64,000 bases of DNA from NCBI RefSeq assembly GCF_003148475.1, contig NZ_QGGG01000009.1, positions 159,588 to 223,587 on the forward strand, in the 5' to 3' direction. Shown here piece by piece: positions 16,883-25,828 of the stretch (within the stretch, counting starts at the first letter, position 1; each line of letters starts with the position of its first letter). The notes under the pieces were generated by a model. The model was not told the DNA's origin, searched no databases, and was given only the letters and a program-made list of their open reading frames with translations. The DNA comes from Pseudaminobacter salicylatoxidans (GTDB taxonomy: Bacteria > Pseudomonadota > Alphaproteobacteria > Rhizobiales > Rhizobiaceae). The translations under genes were made by a program, and so were the position numbers.

Positions 16883-17880
16883 ACAGGCTGCTCGGGGTGC
16901 AATATCTTCGGGCGGTTGCCGCACTGGGCGTGGTGGCCTTCCATGCGGCCGAACGCGCGGGCGGCCATTTCGTCATCGGCGCGGCCGGCGTGGACATTTT
17001 CTTTGTCGTCAGCGGTTTCATCATGTGGGTCATCGCTGAAATCCGGCATCCCGCGCCGGCGGCGTTCCTGCGCGACCGCGTCGAACGTATCGCGCCGGCT
17101 TACTGGATTGCTACGGGCGTAATGGTGGCGGGGGGATTGGCCGGGTTGTTTCCCAATATGCGGCTCACTGCATTCCATGTCTTCGGCTCGCTTGCCTTCC
17201 TGCCGCACAGATCACCGAGCGATGGCCAGATCTGGCCGGTGCTTGTGCAGGGCTGGACGCTGAATTACGAACTGTTCTTCTATGTCCTGTTTGCCTTCGT
17301 GCTGACGCTGGCCGCTGGCAGACGGCTGCTTGTCCTGGCCTGCCTGTTTGCAGGCCTGATTGCGGCCGGATTGCTGCTTCAGCCGCAAGACGCCGTTCTC
17401 ATGACCTATACCAGCCCGTTGCTGCTCGAGTTTCTGCTCGGATGCTGCATCGGCAAATTGTGGCTGGAAGGCAGGATTCCGACGGCCATGACAGGGATGG
17501 CACTCATCGTCGCCGCTGTCGTGGGCTTTGCCTTTGTCGGCGTCACCTATTCAGGCTTCAACACCTTCATTCTCGGCCCGCTGGCCGGCGCCCTCCTGAT
17601 CGGCGTTCTCGCGCTGGAAAAGAGCGGCTTGATGCCCCGCGTCGCTTCGGCCGGATATCTCGGCGATGCGTCCTATTCAATCTATCTGTGGCACACGATG
17701 GCAATCTCAGTGGTCGCCAAGCTTGGCGCCGTGCTCTCCTGGCCACCCTCGATCACCTTTGGCATGGCGGTGGTTTGCGGCACGGCGGTCGGGCTGGCGG
17801 CCTACGAACTCCTGGAAAAACCCATCGCCGCCTTTTTTAAATCCCGGCGACATCGGCGCGAGCGCAGACTGGCGATCTGA
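16879..17880 (+). CDS. exoZ: Succinoglycan acetyltransferase ExoZ (acyltransferase family 3)
   Basis: A 333-residue membrane acyltransferase with about ten helices. The N-terminal block LGVQYLRAVAALGVVAFHAAE holds the catalytic-type histidine (H22), and GVDIFFVVSGFIMW follows, both typical of the family. ExoZ places an acetyl group on one glucose of the repeat unit. The start overlaps the exoQ stop as ATGA. It ends the plus-strand exo operon and is convergent with the amidohydrolase 23 bases on. Confidence 0.9.
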   Translation: MNRLLGVQYLRAVAALGVVAFHAAERAGGHFVIGAAGVDIFFVVSGFIMWVIAEIRHPAPAAFLRDRVERIAPAYWIATGVMVAGGLAGLFPNMRLTAFHVFGSLAFLPHRSPSDGQIWPVLVQGWTLNYELFFYVLFAFVLTLAAGRRLLVLACLFAGLIAAGLLLQPQDAVLMTYTSPLLLEFLLGCCIGKLWLEGRIPTAMTGMALIVAAVVGFAFVGVTYSGFNTFILGPLAGALLIGVLALEKSGLMPRVASAGYLGDASYSIYLWHTMAISVVAKLGAVLSWPPSITFGMAVVCGTAVGLAAYELLEKPIAAFFKSRRHRRERRLAI

Positions 17881-17888
17881 GCCGCGCC

Positions 17889-17905
17889 GAACCCACACAG
17901 GGTTC
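17889..17905. terminator. Small hairpin between convergent exoZ and amidohydrolase
   Basis: GAACCC-ACACA-GGGTTC forms a six-base perfect stem between the two convergent genes and touches the amidohydrolase stop. No T run follows on either strand, so it is only a possible bidirectional terminator. Confidence 0.35.
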
Positions 17906-19529
17906 AGGCCCGCCTATGAATGCAGCGGCCACCGACCCACGTACCGGCAACGCGGGTCTCGATGATGGCCATCGGGTCGTTCGCGAAAATATCGTCCTCC
18001 AGCATGACGAAATCGGCAAGCTTGCCCGGTGACAAGTCGCCCTTCAGGTGTTCTTCCTTGCCGGCATAGGCGCCAAGCACCGTATAGGCACGGATCGCGT
18101 CAAAGACGTCGACTGCTTCCGATATATCGAGGTCCTGACCGGTCGCGGTGACGCGATTGACCATGGAATGCATGCCGCGCATGGGATTGGGGTGGCAGAC
18201 CGGCGAATCCGAATGCCCCGGCGCGATGACTCCGGCCGCGTTCATGCTCCGATGCGGCCACATATGGCGCATGGCCTCGGCGCCGCGATTCTGGCGGTAG
18301 GCATCTCCCAGATCATAGGCAAAGCCGGTGGCGGAAGAGCAGACCACCTTCAGCCGTTGCAACCGCTGGAGGATCGCAGGTGTCACATTGCAGCAATGCT
18401 CGACCCGCATCCGGTGATCCTCAACCGGGTGATGGGTCAGGGCATGTTCGAAAGCATCCAGCACGAAATCGATGCCGCGGTCTCCCACGCCATCGGCTCC
18501 GACCATCAGGCCCGCCTTGTGCGCGCGCAGGACGCGCTGTTTGAAGTCCTCGGCCTCGTAAACAAGCATGCCGCGATTGTCTTCGGGCTCGCCCAGAACC
18601 TTGTCGCCGAGATAGGGCGTGTAATAGGCGGCGGTGCGCCCGCTGGTCGAGCAATCGGGGCACCATTCCACCCCCGTCAGTCGCAGCCATTCGTCACCGA
18701 ATCCGGTGCGCCAGCCCGCGCGGATGATGGCGTCGATCAGCGCGTCCTCGCGTCCGCTGGCCAAAAGGCCGACGCGCAGCCGCAGCTCGCCTTTCTCCCG
18801 CATCTGCTGATAGGCGGAAATGCCTCCGGTCGAACACAGCGAATTGTGCACCGAGGTGATGCCGTAGCTTGCGAAATCCGCAAACACCTGTTGCAAGCCG
18901 GCCTGGAAATTCTCGGTGGTGAAGCGGTCTTGCAGATGGTTGACGATGGCATGGGCGGCGGATTCGCGCAAAAGCCCGGTCGGCTTGCCTGTGGCCGGAT
19001 CACGGTCGATGCGCCCGAAGGCCGGGTCAGCCGCGGTCTCGTCGAACCCCACGGCCCGCAGGGCAGCCGAATTCGCGATGCCGAGATGGGCGTCGCGGCG
19101 ATAGAGAAAGACCGGCCGCCCGCCCGCTGCGTTGTCAAGCTCATCGAGGCTCGGATAGCCCCCGAGCCGCAGGTCATCATAACCAAAGCCCACATACCAG
19201 CGCTCCTGCGGCGTATCGGCCAGCGTGGCGGCGATTTCGCGCAACAGGGCAGCCTTGGTGTCCGGTCCTTTGGCAAGTTCTACCCAGCTCCCAAGCCGCG
19301 CACCATGCAGATCGGGGTGACAATGGCTGTCGATAAAGCCTGGCAGCACAACCCGCCCGCCACAATCCACCACGGTCGCCGAAGGCGCGAGTGCCCGTAT
19401 CTCGGAGCTGGAGCCAAGCGCCAGGACACGCCCGCCCGAGATCGCCATTGCCTCGAAAAATTCCCCGCGCCGGCGCATGGTCGCGATCTTTCCGTTGACC
19501 ACGATGGTCTCGATGGGGCGAAGTTCCAT
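17904..19529 (-). CDS. Amidohydrolase family 3 protein (YtcJ-like)
   Basis: A 541-residue metal-dependent amidohydrolase without a signal peptide. VVLPGFIDSHCHPDLHG carries the His-x-His metal pair (H69, H71); the composite beta-domain closes at the C-terminus with LSPGKLADFVMLEDDIF. Family members hydrolyse amide or imide bonds, but substrates vary widely. The ATG at 19529 lies 45 bases after the LysR gene on the same strand, so the two may be cotranscribed, and the plus-strand operon at 20762-30424 is divergent to them. I infer, without direct evidence, that it acts in that catabolic route. Confidence 0.85.
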   Translation of the reverse strand: MELRPIETIVVNGKIATMRRRGEFFEAMAISGGRVLALGSSSEIRALAPSATVVDCGGRVVLPGFIDSHCHPDLHGARLGSWVELAKGPDTKAALLREIAATLADTPQERWYVGFGYDDLRLGGYPSLDELDNAAGGRPVFLYRRDAHLGIANSAALRAVGFDETAADPAFGRIDRDPATGKPTGLLRESAAHAIVNHLQDRFTTENFQAGLQQVFADFASYGITSVHNSLCSTGGISAYQQMREKGELRLRVGLLASGREDALIDAIIRAGWRTGFGDEWLRLTGVEWCPDCSTSGRTAAYYTPYLGDKVLGEPEDNRGMLVYEAEDFKQRVLRAHKAGLMVGADGVGDRGIDFVLDAFEHALTHHPVEDHRMRVEHCCNVTPAILQRLQRLKVVCSSATGFAYDLGDAYRQNRGAEAMRHMWPHRSMNAAGVIAPGHSDSPVCHPNPMRGMHSMVNRVTATGQDLDISEAVDVFDAIRAYTVLGAYAGKEEHLKGDLSPGKLADFVMLEDDIFANDPMAIIETRVAGTWVGGRCIHRRA

Positions 19530-19574
19530 TAGTCACCTTGTTTTCGGCGCCGGGCAACACCCGCGCGATTGGGG

Positions 19575-20549
19575 TCAGGGAAGGGTCGCGGTTTTCTGCA
19601 TCTCCGCGACCAGCCAGTTGGAAAATGCGGTCAGCGAAGCGTTCTGGCTTCCGGGCCGCGAGACGAGATAATATGCTTGGCTTTGCCGCCTTATCGTTTC
19701 CCGGAATGGCCGCACCAGCCTGCCCGCCGTGAGGTCGGGCTCGGCGTTCACATTGTCGCCCATTGCAATGCCAAGCCCGGCGCGTGCTGCCGCAAGGCAA
19801 AGCGTGAAGTCCTGAAAACGATAGGGGCGTCGCGCCGCGGAATCATCAAGCCCGTAGGACAGGAAGTAATCGCGCCATTGCGTGCCCTCGGGATTGTCGA
19901 TCAGCGGATAGTTGAACAGGTCCTGCACGCTGTTGAGCCCGGGCAAGCTGTTCGCGACGCCGGGGCTGCACACCGGAAACAGCGTCAACTGGGTCAGCAG
20001 CCGGATTTCCTTGCCGGGCCAGTCGGGCCGGCCATACAGCAGATGCAGGTCGGCTCTGATGGCATCGATGGCGTTGGCATCGGCGGAACTGGAAGCCATG
20101 ACCACGATGTCGATCTTGGGATAGAGTGTCGAGAATTGCTCGAGTTTGGGGATCAACCAGTTGCTGGCCAGCGCGGGCATGCAGCTTATGGTGATCGTGC
20201 CTTCATGTGCGCCTGCGTCAAGACTCTGCATCGCCGCGTCCAGCTGCCCGAAGGCACGCGTGAGCCGCTCCATCAACCGCCGTCCTTCGGGGGTCAGTTC
20301 CACCCCGCGCCCGGAGCGCGCGATCAGCCGGGTGGAAAGGCGCCCCTCCAGCTGCTTCACCTGCTTGCTGATTGCGCCGTGGGTCACATTCAGTTCGTCG
20401 GCGGCCGCGCTCAACGAGCCGCGCCGGCCAAGCGCCTCGAAGGCGCGCAGCGCGTTCAAGGGAGGAAGCTCTCTCATGGCGCTTGCGTCTCTGGGTGGAG
20501 CATCTGCAATATGTGAGTTTTTCTCCATGGAAAGGTGATTATTTTTCAT
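19575..20549 (-). CDS. LysR-family transcriptional regulator (GcvA-like)
   Basis: A regulator of 324 residues at most. The winged-helix domain begins LPPLNALRAFEALGRRGSLS and continues AADELNVTHGAISKQVKQLE; a periplasmic-binding-like effector domain fills the rest. LysR proteins bind the shared promoter region of divergent genes, so the operon starting at 20762 is the probable target. The start is uncertain: three ATGs (20549, 20528, 20477) are in frame without a good ribosome site, and the family start fits 20477 best. The longest form is listed. Confidence 0.88.
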   Translation of the reverse strand: MKNNHLSMEKNSHIADAPPRDASAMRELPPLNALRAFEALGRRGSLSAAADELNVTHGAISKQVKQLEGRLSTRLIARSGRGVELTPEGRRLMERLTRAFGQLDAAMQSLDAGAHEGTITISCMPALASNWLIPKLEQFSTLYPKIDIVVMASSSADANAIDAIRADLHLLYGRPDWPGKEIRLLTQLTLFPVCSPGVANSLPGLNSVQDLFNYPLIDNPEGTQWRDYFLSYGLDDSAARRPYRFQDFTLCLAAARAGLGIAMGDNVNAEPDLTAGRLVRPFRETIRRQSQAYYLVSRPGSQNASLTAFSNWLVAEMQKTATLP

Positions 20550-20761
20550 TTGATTGCCAATTTCTCACAGACTAGCATCTTTCAACGATCAGACAAGATG
20601 CAGTTGCGAGAAGAACAGCCGAACCACGGCCAAGGCAGACCTACTGCCCCGACAGGCAAGAACGACCGGAACTTAACCGGCAGGGGAGAGAGATCAGATC
20701 GACAGGACTGCGCATCGGACGCGGCTGCGATGGAATCACACCAACAGGGAGGTTTTAGATA
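20550..20761. promoter_or_regulatory. Divergent promoter region between LysR gene and ABC operon
   Basis: These 212 bases separate the LysR gene from the transporter operon and should hold the LysR site and both promoters. GGGAGG lies about 11 bases before the ATG at 20762. I could not pick out a reliable T-N11-A box. Confidence 0.45.
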
Positions 20762-21799
20762 ATGAGAAGACGATTTCGCAGGATGAGCATGGCGGCTGCG
20801 CTGGCCCTGTCCACCTTCGCAACCGCTGCCTACGCTGAACAGACCCTTACCATCGCCTCCTGGGGTGGCGCCTATCAGGACGCCCAGCGTGAAGCCTGGT
20901 TTAACATCGTTGCCAAGGAACTCGGGATCACCATCAAGGAAGACACCACCTCGGGTGTTGCCGATGTGCGCGTTCAGGTGGCCTCGGGCAAGCCGACATG
21001 GGATCTGGTGCAGCAGGGCAATTACGGCTGCGCCATTCTCGACAAGGAAGGCAATGCCGAGCCGCTTTCCGATGCGATCCAGAACATGGAAGGCTTTGAC
21101 GCCAGCCTGAAGGGCAAGGGCTGGATTTCCAATCTGGTCTACTCGAACGTGCTCGCCTGGAACGACGAAACCTATCCCGATAATAAACCGCAGGGTTGGG
21201 CCGATCTCTGGGATACCGAGAAATTCCCCGGCGGACGCAGCATGCGCCGTAGTCCGGTCTATAACATGGAGGCGGCGCTGATCGCGGACGGCGTGCCGAT
21301 GGACAAGCTCTATCCGCTTGATGTCGACCGCGCCTTTGCCAAGCTTGAAAGCCTGCGCGACGATGTGACCGTCTGGTGGAGCTCGGGCGCTCAATCCGCG
21401 CAGGTGCTGCAGGACGGCGAGGTCGATATGAGCGGCCTGTGGAACGGACGGGCGCAGAGCATCGCCGACGAAGGTGAGCCGATCAGCATCACCTACAATC
21501 AGCAGATGCTGCTGACCGATTGCTGGATCGTGCCGAAAGGCGCGCCCAACAAGGACCTTGCCATGAAGGCGATCGAGATCATGAGCCGCCCGGAGGTTCA
21601 GGCGCGGATCGCCCTTTACATCAATTACGGACCGGCCAACAGCAAGGCCTTCGAAACCGGCGTCATCCCGGAAGATGCCGCGAAAAAGCTGCCGAGCTAT
21701 CCCGATAATCTCGCGAAGGGCTTCATTCTGGATGCGAATTACTGGGCAGACAATCTGGACAAGCTGACCCAGCGTTTCGACCTGTTCATCCAGCAGTAA
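20762..21799 (+). CDS. Polyamine-type ABC transporter substrate-binding protein
   Basis: A 345-residue periplasmic protein with a signal peptide cut after about residue 25 (TAAYA / EQT). The mature part begins LTIASWGGAYQDAQREAWF, the pattern of PotD/PotF-like family 1 binding proteins, and SGAQSAQVLQDGEVDMSGLW is the hinge region. These proteins bind polyamines, opines or small amines for the adjacent permease. It heads an eight-gene operon; the ligand is unknown and the polyamine label reflects only the family. Confidence 0.88.
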   Translation: MRRRFRRMSMAAALALSTFATAAYAEQTLTIASWGGAYQDAQREAWFNIVAKELGITIKEDTTSGVADVRVQVASGKPTWDLVQQGNYGCAILDKEGNAEPLSDAIQNMEGFDASLKGKGWISNLVYSNVLAWNDETYPDNKPQGWADLWDTEKFPGGRSMRRSPVYNMEAALIADGVPMDKLYPLDVDRAFAKLESLRDDVTVWWSSGAQSAQVLQDGEVDMSGLWNGRAQSIADEGEPISITYNQQMLLTDCWIVPKGAPNKDLAMKAIEIMSRPEVQARIALYINYGPANSKAFETGVIPEDAAKKLPSYPDNLAKGFILDANYWADNLDKLTQRFDLFIQQ

Positions 21800-21808
21800 G
21801 GCGAGGGC

Positions 21809-22936
21809 ATGACATCAGGACCTCTCCGGTCTGACGGGATGGGAGGCGCTGCTGCGCTTCCCATCACGATCAGCAATATCAGAAAAAACTACGGCAGCTT
21901 TCGTGCGCTGGACAATGTCAGTCTCGACATCCGCAGCGGCGAATTCCTGACCCTGCTCGGGCCCTCGGGGTCGGGTAAGACCACGCTTTTGATGGTGCTA
22001 TCGGGCTTCGTGCGCCCGGATTCGGGGTCCGTGCGCTTTGCAGAGCGCGAGGTGGTGCTGTTGCCTCCGCACAAGCGCGATATCGGCATGGTGTTTCAGA
22101 ACTATGCCTTGTTTCCGCATATGACGGTGGCAGGAAACCTGGCCTATCCGCTGAAACTGCGTCATGTCCACCGCGCCGAGATCGAGGCGCGGGTCGAAAA
22201 AGCGCTGGATCTGGTGCAGCTTGGCGGGCTCGGAGCGCGCGGCGTGGACGAGCTTTCCGGTGGTCAGCGACAGCGAGTGGCGCTCGCGCGGGCGGTGATC
22301 TTTGAGCCGCGCATCCTGCTGATGGATGAGCCGCTTTCGGCGCTGGACAAGAATCTGCGCGAGCAGATGCAGCTTGAAGTGCGCAGGCTGCATGACCGGC
22401 TGGGAATGACCACCGTCTATGTTACGCATGATCAGCGCGAAGCGCTGACCATGTCCGATCGGATCGCGGTCCTCGACAAGGGCAGGATCCAGCAGGTCGA
22501 TCCGCCGCAAGCGCTTTATGAGCGGCCAAAAACGCATTTCGTCGCCGACTTTATCGGAGAGTCCTTTTCTCTTCCGGTGACGGTGAACGATGGCGGCGCC
22601 ACGCTTTTTGATCAGGCGCTGCACCTGCCGCGCAAAATTGCGGGATCGGAGCCGTATTTCCTCGTGCTGCGTCCCGAGAAACTCACATTGCTGCCCAATT
22701 CCGTGGACGGCGAAGCAGGCGTCAATGTCATCAAGGGACAGGTGCGCCAGTCGGTGTTCCATGGCGACAGCGTGATGATCTACGTGGCCGTTCGCGATGC
22801 GCATGAAATCGCCCTGCGCATCCCGCTGCGCGGCAACGTCGTGCTGCCCCAACCCGGGGAACATGTCAGGCTTGGCTACGGGATCGAAGATACGATTGTG
22901 GTGCCCGCGGCAGAGCAGGCGGGAGGCGAGCGATGA
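21809..22936 (+). CDS. Polyamine-type ABC transporter ATP-binding protein (PotA-like)
   Basis: A 375-residue ATPase with Walker A GPSGSGKTT (51-59), signature LSGGQ (149-153), Walker B RILLMDEP (about 168-175) and the switch histidine in VTHD. A TOBE-type C-terminal domain (from about 270, with FLVLRPEKLTLL) is typical of PotA proteins and may have a regulatory role. It begins nine bases after the binding-protein gene and overlaps the next permease by four bases (ATGA). Confidence 0.92.
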   Translation: MTSGPLRSDGMGGAAALPITISNIRKNYGSFRALDNVSLDIRSGEFLTLLGPSGSGKTTLLMVLSGFVRPDSGSVRFAEREVVLLPPHKRDIGMVFQNYALFPHMTVAGNLAYPLKLRHVHRAEIEARVEKALDLVQLGGLGARGVDELSGGQRQRVALARAVIFEPRILLMDEPLSALDKNLREQMQLEVRRLHDRLGMTTVYVTHDQREALTMSDRIAVLDKGRIQQVDPPQALYERPKTHFVADFIGESFSLPVTVNDGGATLFDQALHLPRKIAGSEPYFLVLRPEKLTLLPNSVDGEAGVNVIKGQVRQSVFHGDSVMIYVAVRDAHEIALRIPLRGNVVLPQPGEHVRLGYGIEDTIVVPAAEQAGGER

Positions 22937-23823
22937 GCAGCGCTGAAAGCGGGGTCCGGCAAAATGAAACCGCCCTTGCGAGGCAGGCGTTCACAGAACA
23001 GCTGAAGCTGTTGTCGTTGTCTTTTCCCGCGCTCCTGCTCGTAGGCTTCATCGTACTGATTCCCATGGGATGGCTGTTCTGGTTGTCCTTCCTGGATGCC
23101 GATGGTTTCACGCTGGCGCATTATGAGCGTCTGTTGCATCCGTCCTATGGCTTGACGCTGCGCACGACTTTCGAGCTGGCTTTTCTGGTCACGGCGGTCT
23201 GCGTGGTTCTGGGGTATCCGCTTGCCTATATCGCAGCGCAGATGTCGCCTCGGGCAGCGCGGATTGTGCTTCTATGCGTGCTGTTTCCGTTCTGGACCTC
23301 GCTGTTGGTGCGGACCTATGCGTGGCTTGTGCTGCTGCAAAGGCGCGGCCAGCTCAACACATGGCTGCAGGACTGGGGGCTCACCGACGCGCCGCTGCGT
23401 CTGGTCCATAATTTCACCGGCACCGCGATCGGCATGGTTCATATCATGCTGCCCTTTATGATCCTGCCGCTCTATGCCGCGATGAAATCCATCGATGAGA
23501 ACTATATGCGCGCGGCGGCCAATCTGGGCGCCTCGCCGGTGCAGGCCTTCTGGCAGATCCATGTGCCGCTATCGCTGCCCGGCCTTGGCGCGGGCGTGAT
23601 GGTCGTCTTTGTGCTGTCGCTCGGGTTTTACGTCACCCCGGCGCTATTGGGCGGAGGGCGCGTGATGATGTGGGCGATGCAGATCGAACGCTCGCTCGCG
23701 GTCTATTCCGATTGGGGGGCAGCCAGTGCTCTCGGCGTTGTGCTGTTAGTGATCACACTTGCGATGCTGTGGCTGTTCTCGCGGTTGACAGGTGCGGTCA
23801 ACGCCGCTGCGGGAGGGAGATAG
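22933..23823 (+). CDS. Polyamine-type ABC transporter permease (PotB-like)
   Basis: A 296-residue inner-membrane permease with six helices. The N-terminal helix (LLLVGFIVLIPMGWLFWLSF) is long and the EAA-type loop reads NYMRAAANLGASPVQAFWQIHVPLS (seen as RAAANLGASPVQAFW). It forms the channel with the next gene product. Its start overlaps the ATPase stop and its stop adjoins the next ATG, so the four transporter genes are tightly coupled. Confidence 0.9.
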   Translation: MSSAESGVRQNETALARQAFTEQLKLLSLSFPALLLVGFIVLIPMGWLFWLSFLDADGFTLAHYERLLHPSYGLTLRTTFELAFLVTAVCVVLGYPLAYIAAQMSPRAARIVLLCVLFPFWTSLLVRTYAWLVLLQRRGQLNTWLQDWGLTDAPLRLVHNFTGTAIGMVHIMLPFMILPLYAAMKSIDENYMRAAANLGASPVQAFWQIHVPLSLPGLGAGVMVVFVLSLGFYVTPALLGGGRVMMWAMQIERSLAVYSDWGAASALGVVLLVITLAMLWLFSRLTGAVNAAAGGR

Positions 23824-24636
23824 ATGCTACGCCGTCCTGCAACCTCGACCCAGATCACCCATCTGCAGCGGCTCTGGCTATATATCCTCTGCGGCCTTGT
23901 CTTGTTCTATCTGGTCGTGCCGACGCTGCTGGTAATCCCGATGAGTTTTTCGGGGTCGCGTTTCCTGAGTTTTCCGCCCGAAACGTGGTCCTTGCGGTGG
24001 TATAGAGCCTATTTCGACTCCGTCGAGTGGCGCGCGGCCACGTCGGTTTCGCTGCAGGCGGCTGCATGGACGACCGTCGTCGCTACCGTGACCGGAACGC
24101 TGGCTGCCTATGGGCTGCATTGCTCGCGACTGAAGATCACGAAACATCTGTCGGTGCTGCTGGTGCTGCCGATGATCATTCCGGTCATCCTGCTTGCGGT
24201 CGGCGTTTTCATGCTGTTTGCGCCGCTGCAACTCAACAGCTCGCTCACCGGGCTCGTATTGTCGCATTCGGCGCTGGCGATCCCGCTGGTGCTGATCACC
24301 GTCACCGCCGGAATGCGCAATTTCGATCTCAATCAGGAACAGGTCGCGCGCAGCCTGGGCGCCTCCCGGCCCAGAGCCTTTGTCACCGTGACGCTACCAC
24401 AGATCAGGAACTCGGTCCTTTCGGCCGCACTGCTCTCATTCGTCGTCTCGCTGGACGAAGTGGTGATCGCGCTTCTGATTGCCGGGGGCGATATGGCCAC
24501 CTTGCCGCGCCGGATGTTCCTCGCGCTGCGCGACGAGATCGACCCGACCATCGCCTCGATCTCGACCATCCTCATATTGCTTTCGATCCTCCTTCTGGGC
24601 CTGTCCCAGCTTCTGGATCGCAAGCGCTCCAAATAG
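23824..24636 (+). CDS. Polyamine-type ABC transporter permease (PotC-like)
   Basis: A 270-residue permease, the second channel subunit. Six hydrophobic helices; the EAA loop reads EQVARSLGASRPRAFVTVTL. It starts directly after the stop of the first permease, ends 15 bases before the M24 gene and completes the transporter. Confidence 0.9.
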   Translation: MLRRPATSTQITHLQRLWLYILCGLVLFYLVVPTLLVIPMSFSGSRFLSFPPETWSLRWYRAYFDSVEWRAATSVSLQAAAWTTVVATVTGTLAAYGLHCSRLKITKHLSVLLVLPMIIPVILLAVGVFMLFAPLQLNSSLTGLVLSHSALAIPLVLITVTAGMRNFDLNQEQVARSLGASRPRAFVTVTLPQIRNSVLSAALLSFVVSLDEVVIALLIAGGDMATLPRRMFLALRDEIDPTIASISTILILLSILLLGLSQLLDRKRSK

Positions 24637-24651
24637 CCCGACAGGTGCAAG

Positions 24652-25812
24652 ATGCTCCATTTCGACAGATCTGAATTCGACCGCCGCATAAAGGCCGCAC
24701 GCGCGCTGATGCGCAAGGAGGGACTGGATGCCCTGCTGCTCTTCGCGCAGGAAAGCCATTTCTACCTGACCGGCTTCGACACATCCGGCTTCGTGTTCTT
24801 CCAGTGCGCGCTGCTGACTTCCGACGAGACCGACCCGCCGGTTCTGCTGACGCGACGCCCGGATCTGGAACAGGCGCGGCGTACCTCGACTTTCACCGAC
24901 ATCCGGCTCTGGTATGACCGTCCCGGCATGGACCCTTCGCGCGAGCTGCTTTCGATCCTCGAGGAGAAAAAGCTCAAAGGAGCCCGGGTCGGCATCGAGA
25001 TGCGCACCTTCGGCCTCACCGCCGATAATTATGCGTTGATCGCGGCACGGCTTGCGGGCTGGTGCGAACTGGTCGATGCCTCCTGGCTGGTGCGCAGCCT
25101 GCGCGTGATCAAGAGCCCCGCGGAAATCGACTATGTCCGCGAGGCCGCCGAACTGGCTGACCAGTCGCTTGAGGCAATGATCGATGCGGCGGGTCCCGGT
25201 GTCTTTGAGGGCAAGGTGGCAGCCGCGGGCGCGGTGCCGATCCTTGCCGGAGGTGGTGATCCACCGCCCTCCGGCCCGGTACTCGGCTCAGGGGATCGTG
25301 CGCTTCTGGTGCGCTCGGCCACCGGCTACCGGACGATGGATGCGGTCGACCAGCTTACCCTCGAACATGCGGCGAGCTACCGTCATTACTGCGCCTGCCT
25401 GATGCGCACCATCGCCATCGGCAAGGCCAGCGCGAAACAGGAACATATGTTCGACGTCACGCTGGAGGCGATCACCGCCATGACCGACGCCGCGCGCTCG
25501 GGCGCGACCATCGGCGGCATAGATGACGCGCATCGCGCGGTTTTCGATCGCCGCGGCTATGGCCATGCGCGGATGTCGGCTTGTGGCTATTCGCTGGGCG
25601 CGACCTATCGGCCGAGCTGGATGGATGTGCCGCCGATGATCTATTCCGGCAATGAGATGATCATCGAGCCGGGGATGACGCTGTTCCTCCATGCGATTCT
25701 GGTCGATGCGGAGGCCAATCTGGCAATGTCGCTCGGCTATACGATCCTGACCCGCGACGGCGCACCGGAGGTTCTCAGCCGCGTCAAGCCGGAATTCGTA
25801 GTGAAGGTCTGA
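24652..25812 (+). CDS. M24-family (creatinase/aminopeptidase fold) hydrolase
   Basis: A 386-residue cytosolic protein with the creatinase N-terminal domain (about 1-155) and an M24 pita-bread domain. The usual metal-binding aspartates are not apparent: where they would be expected the sequence reads EHAASYRHYCACLMRT (about 238-253), a pattern like that of creatinase and ectoine-hydrolase type members. GYSLGATYRPSW and the late MIIEPGMTLFLH are M24 landmarks. It probably hydrolyses a small C-N bond rather than a peptide. It follows the transporter genes by 15 bases. Confidence 0.8.
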   Translation: MLHFDRSEFDRRIKAARALMRKEGLDALLLFAQESHFYLTGFDTSGFVFFQCALLTSDETDPPVLLTRRPDLEQARRTSTFTDIRLWYDRPGMDPSRELLSILEEKKLKGARVGIEMRTFGLTADNYALIAARLAGWCELVDASWLVRSLRVIKSPAEIDYVREAAELADQSLEAMIDAAGPGVFEGKVAAAGAVPILAGGGDPPPSGPVLGSGDRALLVRSATGYRTMDAVDQLTLEHAASYRHYCACLMRTIAIGKASAKQEHMFDVTLEAITAMTDAARSGATIGGIDDAHRAVFDRRGYGHARMSACGYSLGATYRPSWMDVPPMIYSGNEMIIEPGMTLFLHAILVDAEANLAMSLGYTILTRDGAPEVLSRVKPEFVVKV

Positions 25813-25828
25813 GGCGGGAGCGCGTGCG

